Part shown: positions 26,796-37,200 of the stretch, one piece after another | Layout of the letters: the number at the start of each line of letters is the position of its first letter | How positions within the stretch are numbered: position 1 is the first letter of the stretch | Assembly: GCA_019217005.1 (NCBI GenBank) | Contig: JAHBNG010000039.1 | Coordinates: 45,789-109,788 of the forward strand | DNA from: Chloroflexi bacterium TSY | Lineage (GTDB): Bacteria > Chloroflexota > Anaerolineae > Caldilineales > Caldilineaceae | Length of the DNA stretch: 64,000 nt | Direction of reading: 5' to 3' | Translations under genes and position numbers: made by a program | The notes under the pieces: model-generated | Databases searched by the model: none | Told to the model about the DNA's origin: nothing | Seen by the model: only the letters and a program-made list of their open reading frames with translations

Positions 26796-29424
26796 AAGCT
26801 TCCGCCTGAACCAGATCTAGGCAGCGCTGAAATTCTTGAGCCAAAACACTCACATGCGGCTCTGACATGATCGTATCGTGATTTCCCGGCACGAGATGGA
26901 CGTCAACACCTTCTGTTGCGATCTTATTCCAACCTCCGGCAAAGTTTGGATCGTCGCCAGCCGGGGCATCTGCTTCTGCCCGATAGAGTATGATTTTCCC
27001 ATGATAATGGTCAGGAATATAGTTATTCGACTCTTGTGCAATTTTAGCCTTAACGAATAGCTCGTCTAATTGCTTTGGAATCTCCTGCCCGCGACTCAAC
27101 TGGAACTTGCCGATTAAGTTGGCACCTCTTCTTTTCGCCCGCTCGAGAACATACTCTGCCATTTCTTTCGGAGAGAGTTTCATGAGGCTCTGCAGATGCC
27201 ATTGAATTTTCGAAGACAATGTTGGATTTGGAAATGGCGTGTCGAAGAGTGCCAACAGACTAACTGTCTCATCCATCACCTGTAGTTGGCGAGCCAATTC
27301 TACGGCAACCAGACCTCCATAGCAGGCTCCTCCCAAAATATAGGGTCCTTTGGGTTGAATTGCCCGAATTTCCTGAATAAAGCGGGCTGCTATATCTTCT
27401 GTTTGCGTATAGTGAGCGGTTTCTCCATTGATGCCGAGAGGTTGCAATCCGTAGTAGGGACGGTCAGATTCAAGATGATGGACAAGGTAGACAAAGCTCA
27501 ACATCGCCTCACCAGGAGGTGAAATATAAAAAAATGGTCGTTTTGTTCCTTTCGTCTGTATTTTCACAACGGGAACCAATTGCGTCGGTTTATCTTTTTG
27601 TAGTACCTCAACTAACTGTTCGATTGTTCCTGCTTGAGAAAGAATGGTTGCCGGAAGAGTTCTGCCAAAAGACTCTTCAATTTGTGAAAAGAGTCGAATT
27701 GCAAGAAGCGAATGTCCGCCGAGGGCAAAGAAATTATCCTGTACACCAACCCGCTCTATCCCAAATACCTCTTGCCAAATCGTTGCAAGTTTTTGTTCTG
27801 TCTCAGTGCGTGGCGGAATATACGGGTGCCCATCTATATTGTAATCTGGTGAATTTTCGGGGGATGTTTGACTTTGGCTAAACTCTGGTAAGTTAGAAAT
27901 CAGTTGTTCTAGATCGAGGAGAAGTATATTGATGAGTTCAGAAAAATTTGAAGCCAATTCTTCCACCGTACCCGCATTAAATCGTTCCGTCCTGTACATG
28001 AAATGACCAACTAGACCATCTTCTTCATGCAAGAACAGTGCCAAATCATTTTGCGCTACGTTGTTTGTCAATTGAATCGGTGTGGCTGTAATACCCGGCA
28101 ATCGTAAATCCTGATTCAGCGTCTGCTCAAGAGCAAACATGAATCGTGAAAGAGGCTGGCGAACGAGCTTTGGAAATTCTGCGACCTGACTATAAGGAAA
28201 CTCTTGATTGGCAAACGCCTCAAGCGTTCGATCTCGAACTCGACAGACAACCTCTCGAAAATTCTGTGCGTCAGTAAAATCTGTCTGAATCAAAACCGTA
28301 TTATTGAAATAACCAACTGTATTTACCCACGCAGGCTCTGTTCGATTCACTACCGGTGTACAAATTGCGATTTGATTCTGACTAGAATAGCGCTGAAGCA
28401 GCAGTTGAAATACCCCCATCAAAACCACAAACAATGTCGCCTCTTCTTCCTCAGCTAACTTGTATAGAGAAGTGGTTTGATGCTTGCTGATTGTGATAGG
28501 TACTGTTGCGGCATGATACAGACGGTCTGCATGTCTCTCCCAGTCCACCTGGGTACGTGGTTGGCTACTTTCGAATGGTAACCGAGGGACGCTCACTGCA
28601 TCAGCGAATTGAGTTTGCCAGTACTCACGTTGTGCTTTACAAATATTGGACTTGAGCCATTCATGTTGCCATAGTGTATAGTCTGCATATTGTAGAACTG
28701 GCAAACGAGACAGCGGTTCTGATTGGGTACCTTGTCGTGATTGGTAGGCAGTCTCCAATTCTCGACAGAGAATTGTACAAGACCATCCATCACCGATGCT
28801 ATGATGTAGGAGAAGTAGAAAGAGATAATCTTCATCTCCAAGTTGCCACAGGATCAAACGCGCAAGCGGTCCGTTTTCTAAATCGAACGGCTGGTCAATT
28901 TCAGATAGAATTGCTTCGTCCAACCTTCCAGGCTTCTTGGCTAGCTCCGTCGTGCGCTGATCAACAAATTGTAGACCAAATGATTCTGGTGGACTGATTT
29001 GTTGACATCTCGCGTTGTTCTCTTGGAACGGAAAAGAGGTTCGAAGGCTTTCATGTCGGCGAAACAATTCTGCTACGCTCTCACTCAAGTCCTCAATATT
29101 TAGCGATCCATGCAGACGATATGCCTGATATATTGTATATGCCGCACTTTGAGGAGATACTCGGACCAACGAGCAAATCTGCTCCTGAGAGATTGAGAGT
29201 GGCATGTACTCTGGTCGGGGAATAGAACCAGGTGCAGGGAGCTCTGAGGTGTTAATCTTATCGGGTTGTAGTAGTGTGAGAATATCATCTTTGCGCACGA
29301 CCAATTCAGCCTTGAGTTCAGCGGTCAAGACACCTTTTGGCGCATTCAACTTGAGCTTTCCATCGCGGATCGAGAGCTGAATATCCAGCTGACGAAGATG
29401 GACTAAAAATTCACGGGTGTTCAT
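26794..29424 (-). CDS. NRPS termination protein: docking-C-PCP-TE, no adenylation domain
   Basis: 876 residues. Residues 1-53 look like a TubC-type docking domain. A condensation domain (about 70-510) has the active motif HHSIGDG at 207-213. A carrier domain has DNFFALGGHSLL with the pantetheine serine at 572. A type I thioesterase follows from about 625. Its nucleophile motif is GGACYGG at 698-704, a Cys where Ser is usual, with the late histidine in PGNHDT. No adenylation domain is present, so this carrier must be loaded in trans, or it receives the chain only. It releases the peptide by hydrolysis, cyclisation or transfer. The gene overlaps the preceding NRPS gene by 4 bases (ATGA). Confidence 0.9.
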   Translation of the reverse strand: MNTREFLVHLRQLDIQLSIRDGKLKLNAPKGVLTAELKAELVVRKDDILTLLQPDKINTSELPAPGSIPRPEYMPLSISQEQICSLVRVSPQSAAYTIYQAYRLHGSLNIEDLSESVAELFRRHESLRTSFPFQENNARCQQISPPESFGLQFVDQRTTELAKKPGRLDEAILSEIDQPFDLENGPLARLILWQLGDEDYLFLLLLHHSIGDGWSCTILCRELETAYQSRQGTQSEPLSRLPVLQYADYTLWQHEWLKSNICKAQREYWQTQFADAVSVPRLPFESSQPRTQVDWERHADRLYHAATVPITISKHQTTSLYKLAEEEEATLFVVLMGVFQLLLQRYSSQNQIAICTPVVNRTEPAWVNTVGYFNNTVLIQTDFTDAQNFREVVCRVRDRTLEAFANQEFPYSQVAEFPKLVRQPLSRFMFALEQTLNQDLRLPGITATPIQLTNNVAQNDLALFLHEEDGLVGHFMYRTERFNAGTVEELASNFSELINILLLDLEQLISNLPEFSQSQTSPENSPDYNIDGHPYIPPRTETEQKLATIWQEVFGIERVGVQDNFFALGGHSLLAIRLFSQIEESFGRTLPATILSQAGTIEQLVEVLQKDKPTQLVPVVKIQTKGTKRPFFYISPPGEAMLSFVYLVHHLESDRPYYGLQPLGINGETAHYTQTEDIAARFIQEIRAIQPKGPYILGGACYGGLVAVELARQLQVMDETVSLLALFDTPFPNPTLSSKIQWHLQSLMKLSPKEMAEYVLERAKRRGANLIGKFQLSRGQEIPKQLDELFVKAKIAQESNNYIPDHYHGKIILYRAEADAPAGDDPNFAGGWNKIATEGVDVHLVPGNHDTIMSEPHVSVLAQEFQRCLDLVQAEA

Positions 29425-32400
29425 ATCTCAAATTCCTCACGCTCTTCTGTCTCTCTTGTTCCGTTGACAGAATCTGATGATTTCTCAGATGACGTTGACA
29501 CTTTTACCCAGCGCAATATGTCGATCTGGTCGGCCATCTGTGCAAGAGTGCGGTAATCAAAGACCCAATTGACTGGCAAAGGGAGCTCGAACTGTGTACG
29601 TAGCTGAGCAATCAACTGAATGACCAACAAAGAATGTCCACCGACCGTAAAAAAGTCATCATGAACGTTTACCTCCCCAATACCTAATAGCTTTTCCCAG
29701 AGTGCCGCAATGCTCCTTTCCGTTTCGGTAGCGGGGGGCGTCTTGGCAACTGGCTCTGCGTCCTCGACGAAGTACTTTGCACCGGTTAAAGCACGTCGGT
29801 CAATTTTCCCATTCGATGTACGCGGAAGTGAATCCACAAACGCGATCTGAGACGGAACCATATAATGGGGTAGCTTATCCTCTAGATGACTCTTGATCTC
29901 ACCAGTTGTGACATCTTTCCCTTGACGAGGAGTGATATAGGCAACCAATAGTGACTGAGTACTCTGTACAACAACTGCCGACAACTCAACATCTGGATGT
30001 TGTGCCAATATCGCCTCAATTTCACCAAGCTCAATTCGATGACCACGAAGCTTCACCTGATCGTCAATTCGTCCTAAAAATTCAATCGAACCATTTGGAA
30101 GGTAACGAGCCAAATCGCCAGTGCGATAACATCTTCGATCGACAATTTCAGATTGGCGAGAGCGAGACGTTGGTCCATTCAAATGTGTCGAAGATGTCAA
30201 TTCATTCAGATTGACGAATTTGTCCTGTGAAAGCTCTGGACGGTTCAAATACCCTTGTGCAATGCCTTCTCCATGGATGTAGAGTTCACCTGGTATGCCA
30301 ATCGGAACGGGCTGGCGGTTCTCATCCAGAATATATGTCTTCATATTCGGGATGGCACGCCCAATCGTGGGCGGTTCATCTGGTACCAATTGGCAGGCCG
30401 TGGCCCAGACTGTGCCCTCAGTTGGTCCGTATTCATTGTAAAGCGCTGTGTTCGGCAATCGATCATAGTGCTGTAGGACAAGTTCCGAAGAGCAGGTTTC
30501 ACCAGCAACGATGACCGCTACGAGTGATTTCAGGCTCTCTTGCTTTGCGTACATGAGGAGCAAGTTGTACACCGATGGCAAGCAAAGTGTATGGGAGACC
30601 TGATGCCGTTCGATTAGCTCAGCAAGACGTTGCACATCATGTTCTTCCCGTTGACGAGGTAGAACTAATGTTCCCCCTGTACAGAGTGTCCAAAAGATGC
30701 CAACCACTGAGCTATCGAACGCAAAGGAAGAGAGCAGAAGAAAACTCGTCAAATTATCAGGATAAAAATGACAGCGCGCTGTGGTGGAGTGAACCAAGTT
30801 TCGATGGGTAATAGATACCCCCTTGGGTGTTCCCGTCGAACCAGACGTGTAGATCACATAAGCAAGATCGGCTGGCTCTGGTTCTTGGTCTTCAATGTTT
30901 ATATTGCCTTTGCCTACAAAGCGGGTTTTTCGAACCAGATATTGATCATTGATTGATGTATCGTCGACTTCGGTCTGCATCGCCAGCTCTGGCAAACTGT
31001 TGAGCAAAGTTTGCGTCGTGATGAGGAGCGGCGCCTCTGTATCCTCTAGCATAAATGTCAATCGTGAGACCGGATACCCTGGGTCAAGAGGCAGATAAGC
31101 ACCGCCAGCCTTGAGTATCCCGATAATGGCCACGATCATTTCAATTGAGCGTTCCAGGCAAAGTCCAACAAGCATGTTGGGACCAATACCGAGCTTTTTG
31201 AGCCGAGCCGCCAGTTCATCAGTGCGAGTTTTGAACTCACGATAGGACAATTGTTCGTTTTCATAGATGACGGCGGTAGCATCCGGTGTTTTGAGCGCCT
31301 GTTCCTCGATAAGATGATGGATACATTGGTCAAGTGGACAATCGACTGATGTAGCGTTCCAGTCGATCAGAAGCTGCTGGTATTCCTCCGGGGTCAACAT
31401 GACCAGATCGGCTATTCGTTGCGTTGGATTCTTTACCATTGTGTTGAGTAGCGTCTGTAAATGCCCCAGCATTCGCGTCACTGTCTCATCTTCATACTGC
31501 GCTCGATCATAGATCATATACAGGGCGAGATGTTCTTCTGGCACGGCAAGCACGGTTAACGGAAAGTTGCTATGTTCGTGATATTCAACATCCTCAATCG
31601 TTAGCTCACTTTCAACCGGTAGATATGAGGAGCCCTCTAGTGGATAATTCTCAAAGACAACAAGTGTCTCAAAAAGAGATGTACCTGGCGGTAGATCGCT
31701 CCACTTTTGCACATCAGCCAGTGCGCTATATTCATAGTCACGAATATCAAGTTGGCGAGATTGTAAAGCTTGAAGCCACGATGCCAAGCTGGCATTGGAC
31801 GAGACATCGACACGAGCGGGCAACGTATTGATAAGCATGCCGATCATCTCCTCCACACCCTGCAAAGTTGCGGGTCGACCAGAAACGGTTACACCAAAAA
31901 CTACATCTGTCTCACTACTATATCGACTGAGTAAAATGGCCCATGCACCTTGCAACAGCGTATTGAGCGTCACACGATGTTCTTGTGCAAAAGCTTGCAA
32001 CGTTGTGGTATTCTCAATTGAAAATCGGTACGCCTGTTTTTGATAGTTGCTCTGCTCTGGCACGATTTGGTCGTTTGCATGTTTGGTGAACAGTTGTTTG
32101 ACGGGCAGAACAGTTGGCGCAGTAAAATCTTTCAACTCGTCTCGCCAGAAGCGTTCTGCGGCTGAGCTGTCCTGCTGTTTTATCCAAGCAATATAGTCAC
32201 GATAGGGACGCCGCGTTGCCAGTGATGGTGTTTGTTTACGGACAAATGCTTCGTAACAGGCAAAAACCTCTTGTAAAATCATTGGAGTTGACCATCCATC
32301 AGAGATAAGGTGATGGAAACTCCAGATCAGGTGATGAGTCTTCGCTGCAATTCTGATAACTGCAATGCGTGCAACAGGCGCATGGGCCAGATCGAGGCCA

Positions 32401-32735
32401 GTGCGTCGATCCTGCATCAGAAACTCTGCAAACCGTGTCGCTTGTTCATCATGCGGGACTGTTTGCCAGTCGTGCAGAACAAAGGCGATCTCTGCTTCTT
32501 GTCGCACCACTTGTAGAGGCTGCTCAATACCGTCCCAGATGAAGGCTGTGCGTAGAGCAGGATGTCGGTCAATGATCTGTTGCCAGGCATGTGCAAATAG
32601 CTCATGATCGAATTCGCCATTGATAGTGCAAGTATACTGTTGAAAATAGACGTCTGACTCTGGTGCAGCAATTGTATGGAACAACATTCCCGCTTGAGCC
32701 GGCGATAATGGATAAATATCTTCTACGTTTTTCAT
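29421..32735 (-). CDS. NRPS module C-A-PCP
   Basis: 1104 residues. The condensation domain (about 1-450) has HHLISDG at 141-147. The adenylation domain has TSGSTGTPKG at 630-639, NEYGPTEGTVWAT (A5), YRTGDLARY (A7), GHRIELGEIEAIL (A8) and SNGKIDRRAL with the A10 lysine. The PCP is DDFFTVGGHSLLVIQL near residue 1040. By eye against GrsA the ten-residue specificity code reads D-S-V-C-I-A-E-V-W-K, which I cannot assign to an amino acid. It follows the Asn module gene by 18 bases and overlaps the termination gene by 4 bases. Confidence 0.93.
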   Translation of the reverse strand: MKNVEDIYPLSPAQAGMLFHTIAAPESDVYFQQYTCTINGEFDHELFAHAWQQIIDRHPALRTAFIWDGIEQPLQVVRQEAEIAFVLHDWQTVPHDEQATRFAEFLMQDRRTGLDLAHAPVARIAVIRIAAKTHHLIWSFHHLISDGWSTPMILQEVFACYEAFVRKQTPSLATRRPYRDYIAWIKQQDSSAAERFWRDELKDFTAPTVLPVKQLFTKHANDQIVPEQSNYQKQAYRFSIENTTTLQAFAQEHRVTLNTLLQGAWAILLSRYSSETDVVFGVTVSGRPATLQGVEEMIGMLINTLPARVDVSSNASLASWLQALQSRQLDIRDYEYSALADVQKWSDLPPGTSLFETLVVFENYPLEGSSYLPVESELTIEDVEYHEHSNFPLTVLAVPEEHLALYMIYDRAQYEDETVTRMLGHLQTLLNTMVKNPTQRIADLVMLTPEEYQQLLIDWNATSVDCPLDQCIHHLIEEQALKTPDATAVIYENEQLSYREFKTRTDELAARLKKLGIGPNMLVGLCLERSIEMIVAIIGILKAGGAYLPLDPGYPVSRLTFMLEDTEAPLLITTQTLLNSLPELAMQTEVDDTSINDQYLVRKTRFVGKGNINIEDQEPEPADLAYVIYTSGSTGTPKGVSITHRNLVHSTTARCHFYPDNLTSFLLLSSFAFDSSVVGIFWTLCTGGTLVLPRQREEHDVQRLAELIERHQVSHTLCLPSVYNLLLMYAKQESLKSLVAVIVAGETCSSELVLQHYDRLPNTALYNEYGPTEGTVWATACQLVPDEPPTIGRAIPNMKTYILDENRQPVPIGIPGELYIHGEGIAQGYLNRPELSQDKFVNLNELTSSTHLNGPTSRSRQSEIVDRRCYRTGDLARYLPNGSIEFLGRIDDQVKLRGHRIELGEIEAILAQHPDVELSAVVVQSTQSLLVAYITPRQGKDVTTGEIKSHLEDKLPHYMVPSQIAFVDSLPRTSNGKIDRRALTGAKYFVEDAEPVAKTPPATETERSIAALWEKLLGIGEVNVHDDFFTVGGHSLLVIQLIAQLRTQFELPLPVNWVFDYRTLAQMADQIDILRWVKVSTSSEKSSDSVNGTRETEEREEFEI

Positions 32736-32752
32736 GTCAGAAACAATGGCTC

Positions 32753-34090
32753 CTATCCTTCAAGAACGCTGGCCAACTGATCCAACCCTGCTTGATCCAA
32801 CCCTGCCAGTGAGAAATCTGAGGGTGTATACCCGCCTGCAGTCGGGTCAAGACAATGGTCTATGACGTTCTGTAACTCATCCAGGAATCGATTCGCTAGA
32901 GCGAAAATCGTCTGTTCTCGATGGAGCTTGGTGTTATAGGTAAACTCGGCATGTAACTCTCCGCCTCTGACATAAACATTCACCTCGAGTGGATGCTCCT
33001 GGTAATTTTGTAATCCACAAGATGGTGTCAATTTTTGAAAGAATCTAAATTGCTTTGACCGAGCGGCCATCTGATCTAGCTGGCCTAAATATTTGAATAA
33101 AACGTTGGCCCGCGGTTGTGCTGCCAATTGTCGCTGCAGTTCCGGCTCTGGTGAAAGATAGCGCAATATACCGTAGCCGATGCCGCGATTGGGCATGCCA
33201 CGTACTTTCTCTTTGACAACCTTGATCTCTTTTCCTAACTCGTTCTCAACAGGTAACTCTAGACCGATAGGCGCAATGGAAGTAAACCAGCCAACCGTGC
33301 GCGATAAATCAAGATCATTGCCAATATCTTCGCGACCATGACCTTCCACATCAATCAGCATTGAGCGTCCTCCCATCCAGTCCGTCATCGTGCGAGCGAG
33401 CGCCGTCAAAAGAAGATCATTGATTTGTGTGTTGTAGGCACTATGCACATCCTGCAGGAGATTCTGTGTTGCATCGGCATCGAGCCTCACACAAATGGTT
33501 GCAACCGAGGCTCTTGTCAGATTGGCTGACTCGTGATGAAGATCGACCGGCAGAGGTATCTGGATTTGTCCTTGCTTCAGCCAATACGACAGTTCATTCT
33601 GTAACTCATCTGTTTGGGCATAATCATGCAACACTTCTGCCCACTGCCGATAGGAAGTTGTCTTCTTGGGCAATTTAATCGACTCGTGATTTCGTATCTG
33701 ATTGTAAGCTGTTTCCAAATCCTCTAGAAGTGGGTACCATGACACACCATCAATTGCCAGATGATGAACCACAAGATAGAGCTGCCCCGGGACCTGTTCA
33801 GACTGCTCAACAAACGCTGCACCTAAAAGCTTACCTTTTGCCAAATCTAAACTGCGATGAAGTTCAACAACTTGTTCATCGACGACGCTCTGTCGCTCTG
33901 CCTCTGATAAGGGTTGTAGATCAACGCACTCCACTTCAACAGGTTTAACCGTCTCTCCAAAACTCTGTTGCCACTCTATACCGTTATGAGTAAATTGTAG
34001 CCGCAGCGTATCGTGGTGTTCGACCACTACGTTGAGGGCTTGCTGCAGCGCACCAATTTCCAGATCGGATGGCGTTTCTAACCGCACCAT
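32753..34090 (-). CDS. NRPS epimerization domain (C-terminal fragment of the split Asn-module gene)
   Basis: 445 residues of a condensation-superfamily domain of the epimerization type: HHLAIDGVSW, EGHGREDIG followed by SRTVGWFTSI, and PRANVLFKYLGQLD. The frame continues upstream of the ATG at 34090 through HFFVQNHPQPQHWNQMVR to the edge of the 155-bp element at 34137, so this is not a natural gene start. Joining it across the element gives LTPIQKHFFVQNHPQPQHWN, the normal beginning of an E domain. It would convert the carrier-bound L-residue to D. It may still be made from the internal start but would lack its first motif. Confidence 0.9.
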   Translation of the reverse strand: MVRLETPSDLEIGALQQALNVVVEHHDTLRLQFTHNGIEWQQSFGETVKPVEVECVDLQPLSEAERQSVVDEQVVELHRSLDLAKGKLLGAAFVEQSEQVPGQLYLVVHHLAIDGVSWYPLLEDLETAYNQIRNHESIKLPKKTTSYRQWAEVLHDYAQTDELQNELSYWLKQGQIQIPLPVDLHHESANLTRASVATICVRLDADATQNLLQDVHSAYNTQINDLLLTALARTMTDWMGGRSMLIDVEGHGREDIGNDLDLSRTVGWFTSIAPIGLELPVENELGKEIKVVKEKVRGMPNRGIGYGILRYLSPEPELQRQLAAQPRANVLFKYLGQLDQMAARSKQFRFFQKLTPSCGLQNYQEHPLEVNVYVRGGELHAEFTYNTKLHREQTIFALANRFLDELQNVIDHCLDPTAGGYTPSDFSLAGLDQAGLDQLASVLEG

Positions 34091-34136
34091 TTGATTCCAA
34101 TGCTGCGGTTGGGGGTGATTTTGTACAAAGAAATGC

Positions 34137-34291
34137 GGGGTGGTTCATTTTAGCTGGATAGATAGGTTTACACTTTTAGAAACAGAAAGAACGTTTATAT
34201 TCTCTGATTTCGCCGGTTCTCAGAGAGAAAACGGTCTCATATAGATTTTTGTCTATATATCAAAAGTGTAAACCTAATTTTGAACCACCCC
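34137..34291. mobile_element. 155-bp MITE-like element, copy 2, inserted in an NRPS gene
   Basis: Ends GGGGTGGTTCA and TGAACCACCCC. The perfect 8-bp target repeat AGAAATGC is at 34129-34136 and 34292-34299. The length equals that of copy 1. Insertion adds GGSKLGLHF and a stop to the upstream NRPS fragment. Removing 163 bases (element plus one target copy) restores a continuous PCP-E junction. Confidence 0.95.
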
Positions 34292-37200
34292 AGAAATGCT
34301 TCTGGATAGGTGTCAAGGGGGCTGACCCACTGATCAGCCCTTGCTCGACGCGTGTGGTTTCCTTGTCATCCAGTTTGGCAACTGATGCCAGATCTGCGAT
34401 CGTCTGATGATCAAATAGTTGGCGCGGGAGCAGATACAGACCAGCCTGACTGGCACGCGCAATAATCTGAATACTAATAATCGAATCACCACCCAGATCA
34501 AAGAAATTGTCGTAGATGCTCACATCATTTAGTCGGAAGACATCCTGCCAGATTTCTGTGAGAATGGTCTCACTGTTCGTACGCGCGGAGACAAAGTCGA
34601 CGCTCGTTTGGGCGCGACTCTCTCGTGGGTCCGGCAGTGCGTCCCGGTCGACCTTGCCATTTTGCGTTAAGGGCATCTGTTCGAGCCCGACAAAATAAGC
34701 CGGAATCATATAGTCAGGTAGGCTTTGCGCAAGGAAATCGCGTAACGCTAGATTCGTTAATGTCTCGGCCCCAACATAGTAGGCCACAAGACGCTGCTCT
34801 GTTCGGACCTGCTCCGGCGCTTTTTCCTGGTAACCGATCTCTTTCAGAATGCGCTGTACGTTTTCTTCATCAATGTCATCATCCAACTCATCCAATGCTG
34901 CATCTCGCTGCTTGTGCCCCAGCCGCACATCCCAACTGTATGGCAGCGCATAGTTATGGTAACCCTGCTCTTTTTTGTGAACATAGATACCGACATCATT
35001 GATCAGGCAGTTCGTCGACCGTCCCGTGTCTGCCGGGCGTATCCACGGAGCGTGATCGGCAAGATAAGTGAGCATCTCGTCTAATTCAACATCCGTGTAA
35101 CGGTAGAAATCGACGAACTGAATTTCATCAAAGATCGTGTCATCGTTAAAAATATCTACGTCTAAGCATAGAGAGACAGCATCATCTATCCGGTGGTATG
35201 CCTTGCGCGCTTGGAGGATAAATTCGTCGATCTCATCAACATCGAAGATGTTGTGATCGTACATGTCCGACAGGCGCGTCTCAAAGAGTTGACCACGTGC
35301 CAATCCGGTAAAGATGTGACGGATACCATGTTCGCGGGCCAGGTTCATGCTCAACGTGTAGATAGTCTTAAAGCAGCCATTGCAAACATTGCTAAAACGC
35401 TGAAGGCTATCGACAAATATCGCGTTCATGTGAGGTGTGGTCCCAAAAACGAGATCTAGTCCGAGATGCTCTGCCACGCGGCGACAGTTGGCTTTCGCTC
35501 CCTCAGAAATAAAGCCATTATCCAGCGTAAAGACAAGCGGATGCAGTCCCAACTCCACCACCTGATAGAGCATGTATGTGCTATCCTTTCCGCCAGAAAG
35601 CAGGACCATGCAGTCATACTTGCTCGTTCTATCTTCTTGTAACCGAAACTCTTTTATTTCTGCGGCTAGCACACGGAGATCGTCCATGCATTTGAAATAG
35701 CGAGCGACCTGATCGTCGTATGTATCATACGCTCGACACATATGACAGACGCCTTCTTCAAATGTTGCATCGGGATAATTCGAGGGCAGACCACAGCGTA
35801 TACAATAGAAGACTTCATCGTCAGAAGGTGTCGCTTGCTCGGCTATCTGGCCCGCGAGCACGGTCACAACACACTCATCGATGGCTGGATGTGCGAGAAG
35901 CGATGCCTCGATCTCACCCAATTCGATGCGATACCCGCGCACCTTCACTTGATGGTCGGCACGACCCAGAAATTCGAGCGGTGGCACATTGTCATCTGCG
36001 GGAAGCCAGCGGGCCAGATCGCCTGTGCGGTAGAGTCTCGAAGGTGCCAATTCATCGACCGCCGGCGTATAATGAAGCTCTGAACGTTCGACAAACCTTT
36101 CGGCTGTCAGTTCCGGTCTGTTTAAATAGCCACGCGCAACGCCGTGACCACCAATATAGATCTCGCCAATGACACCTGAAGGGACAGGTTGCCCAAAACG
36201 ATCGAGTAGATAAATCTGGGTATTGGCAGCCGGCAGACCAATGGGAACCGAAGAAAGAGAATCGTATGCAGGATGATATTGATGAATCATGCAGCCCACA
36301 ACCGTTTCGGTGGGGCCATACTCGTTATAGAGTTCGATGGCTCCATCAAAAAGATTGTGTATGCTTTGCGCCAGATGGGTTTTGAAATCCTCACCCCCAA
36401 CGATCATCTTCCGTAAGCGCGTCGGGATTGCGCTCTGGTTGGCACTACCCATCTCATGCAGCAAGGAAAGATGGGCGGGAGTCAGCTTGATAATGTCTAC
36501 CAGATTTTCGCGGAAGACACGCAAGACCGCGGGTTCACCTGTGCATTCGCTCTCCGCATCACCATAAACGACGATTGTTCCACCTGATACCAATGGCGTG
36601 AAGATCGAGGTGACAGTCAAATCGAAAGAGAGCGACGAAAAGAGCGGAAAGGATAGTGCTTCGATATCCTCATTCTTGTCACGACAGTATTGGTCGCGTG
36701 CCCACCAAATGTAATTGGTCAAGCCTTGATGACGAATCATTGCGCCTTTGGGTTTGCCGGTCGATCCGGAGGTGAAGATGACGTAAGCCAAATCGTCGGG
36801 CGTTACAACGGGATCGAGGTTTGAGTCATCAAACTGTTTAACACTGGTCCAATCACCGTCAAGGCAGAAGATGAATGGTTGGTGACCATTGTTGCTACCA
36901 TTAGGCTGTGGTCGAATGAAGGTAGCGACTTGAGAATGCAAGCTCTCCTGTGTAAGAAGAATGGGCCCATCAATTTCATTCAGCATGAAGGCCAGGCGAT
37001 CGCTTGGGTACGCTGGATCGAGAGGAACATAAGCCGCGCCCGCTTTCAGTATGGCTAGGATTCCGACAATTGTATCTGCACTTCGATCTGTGCAGAGTCC
37101 AACGAGGGTGTTGCGTGCAACACCTCTTGTCTGAAGATAACGGGCGAGCTGATTTGCATAGCCATTGAGCTGGGCATAGGTCAACTGCTGAGCACCATCG

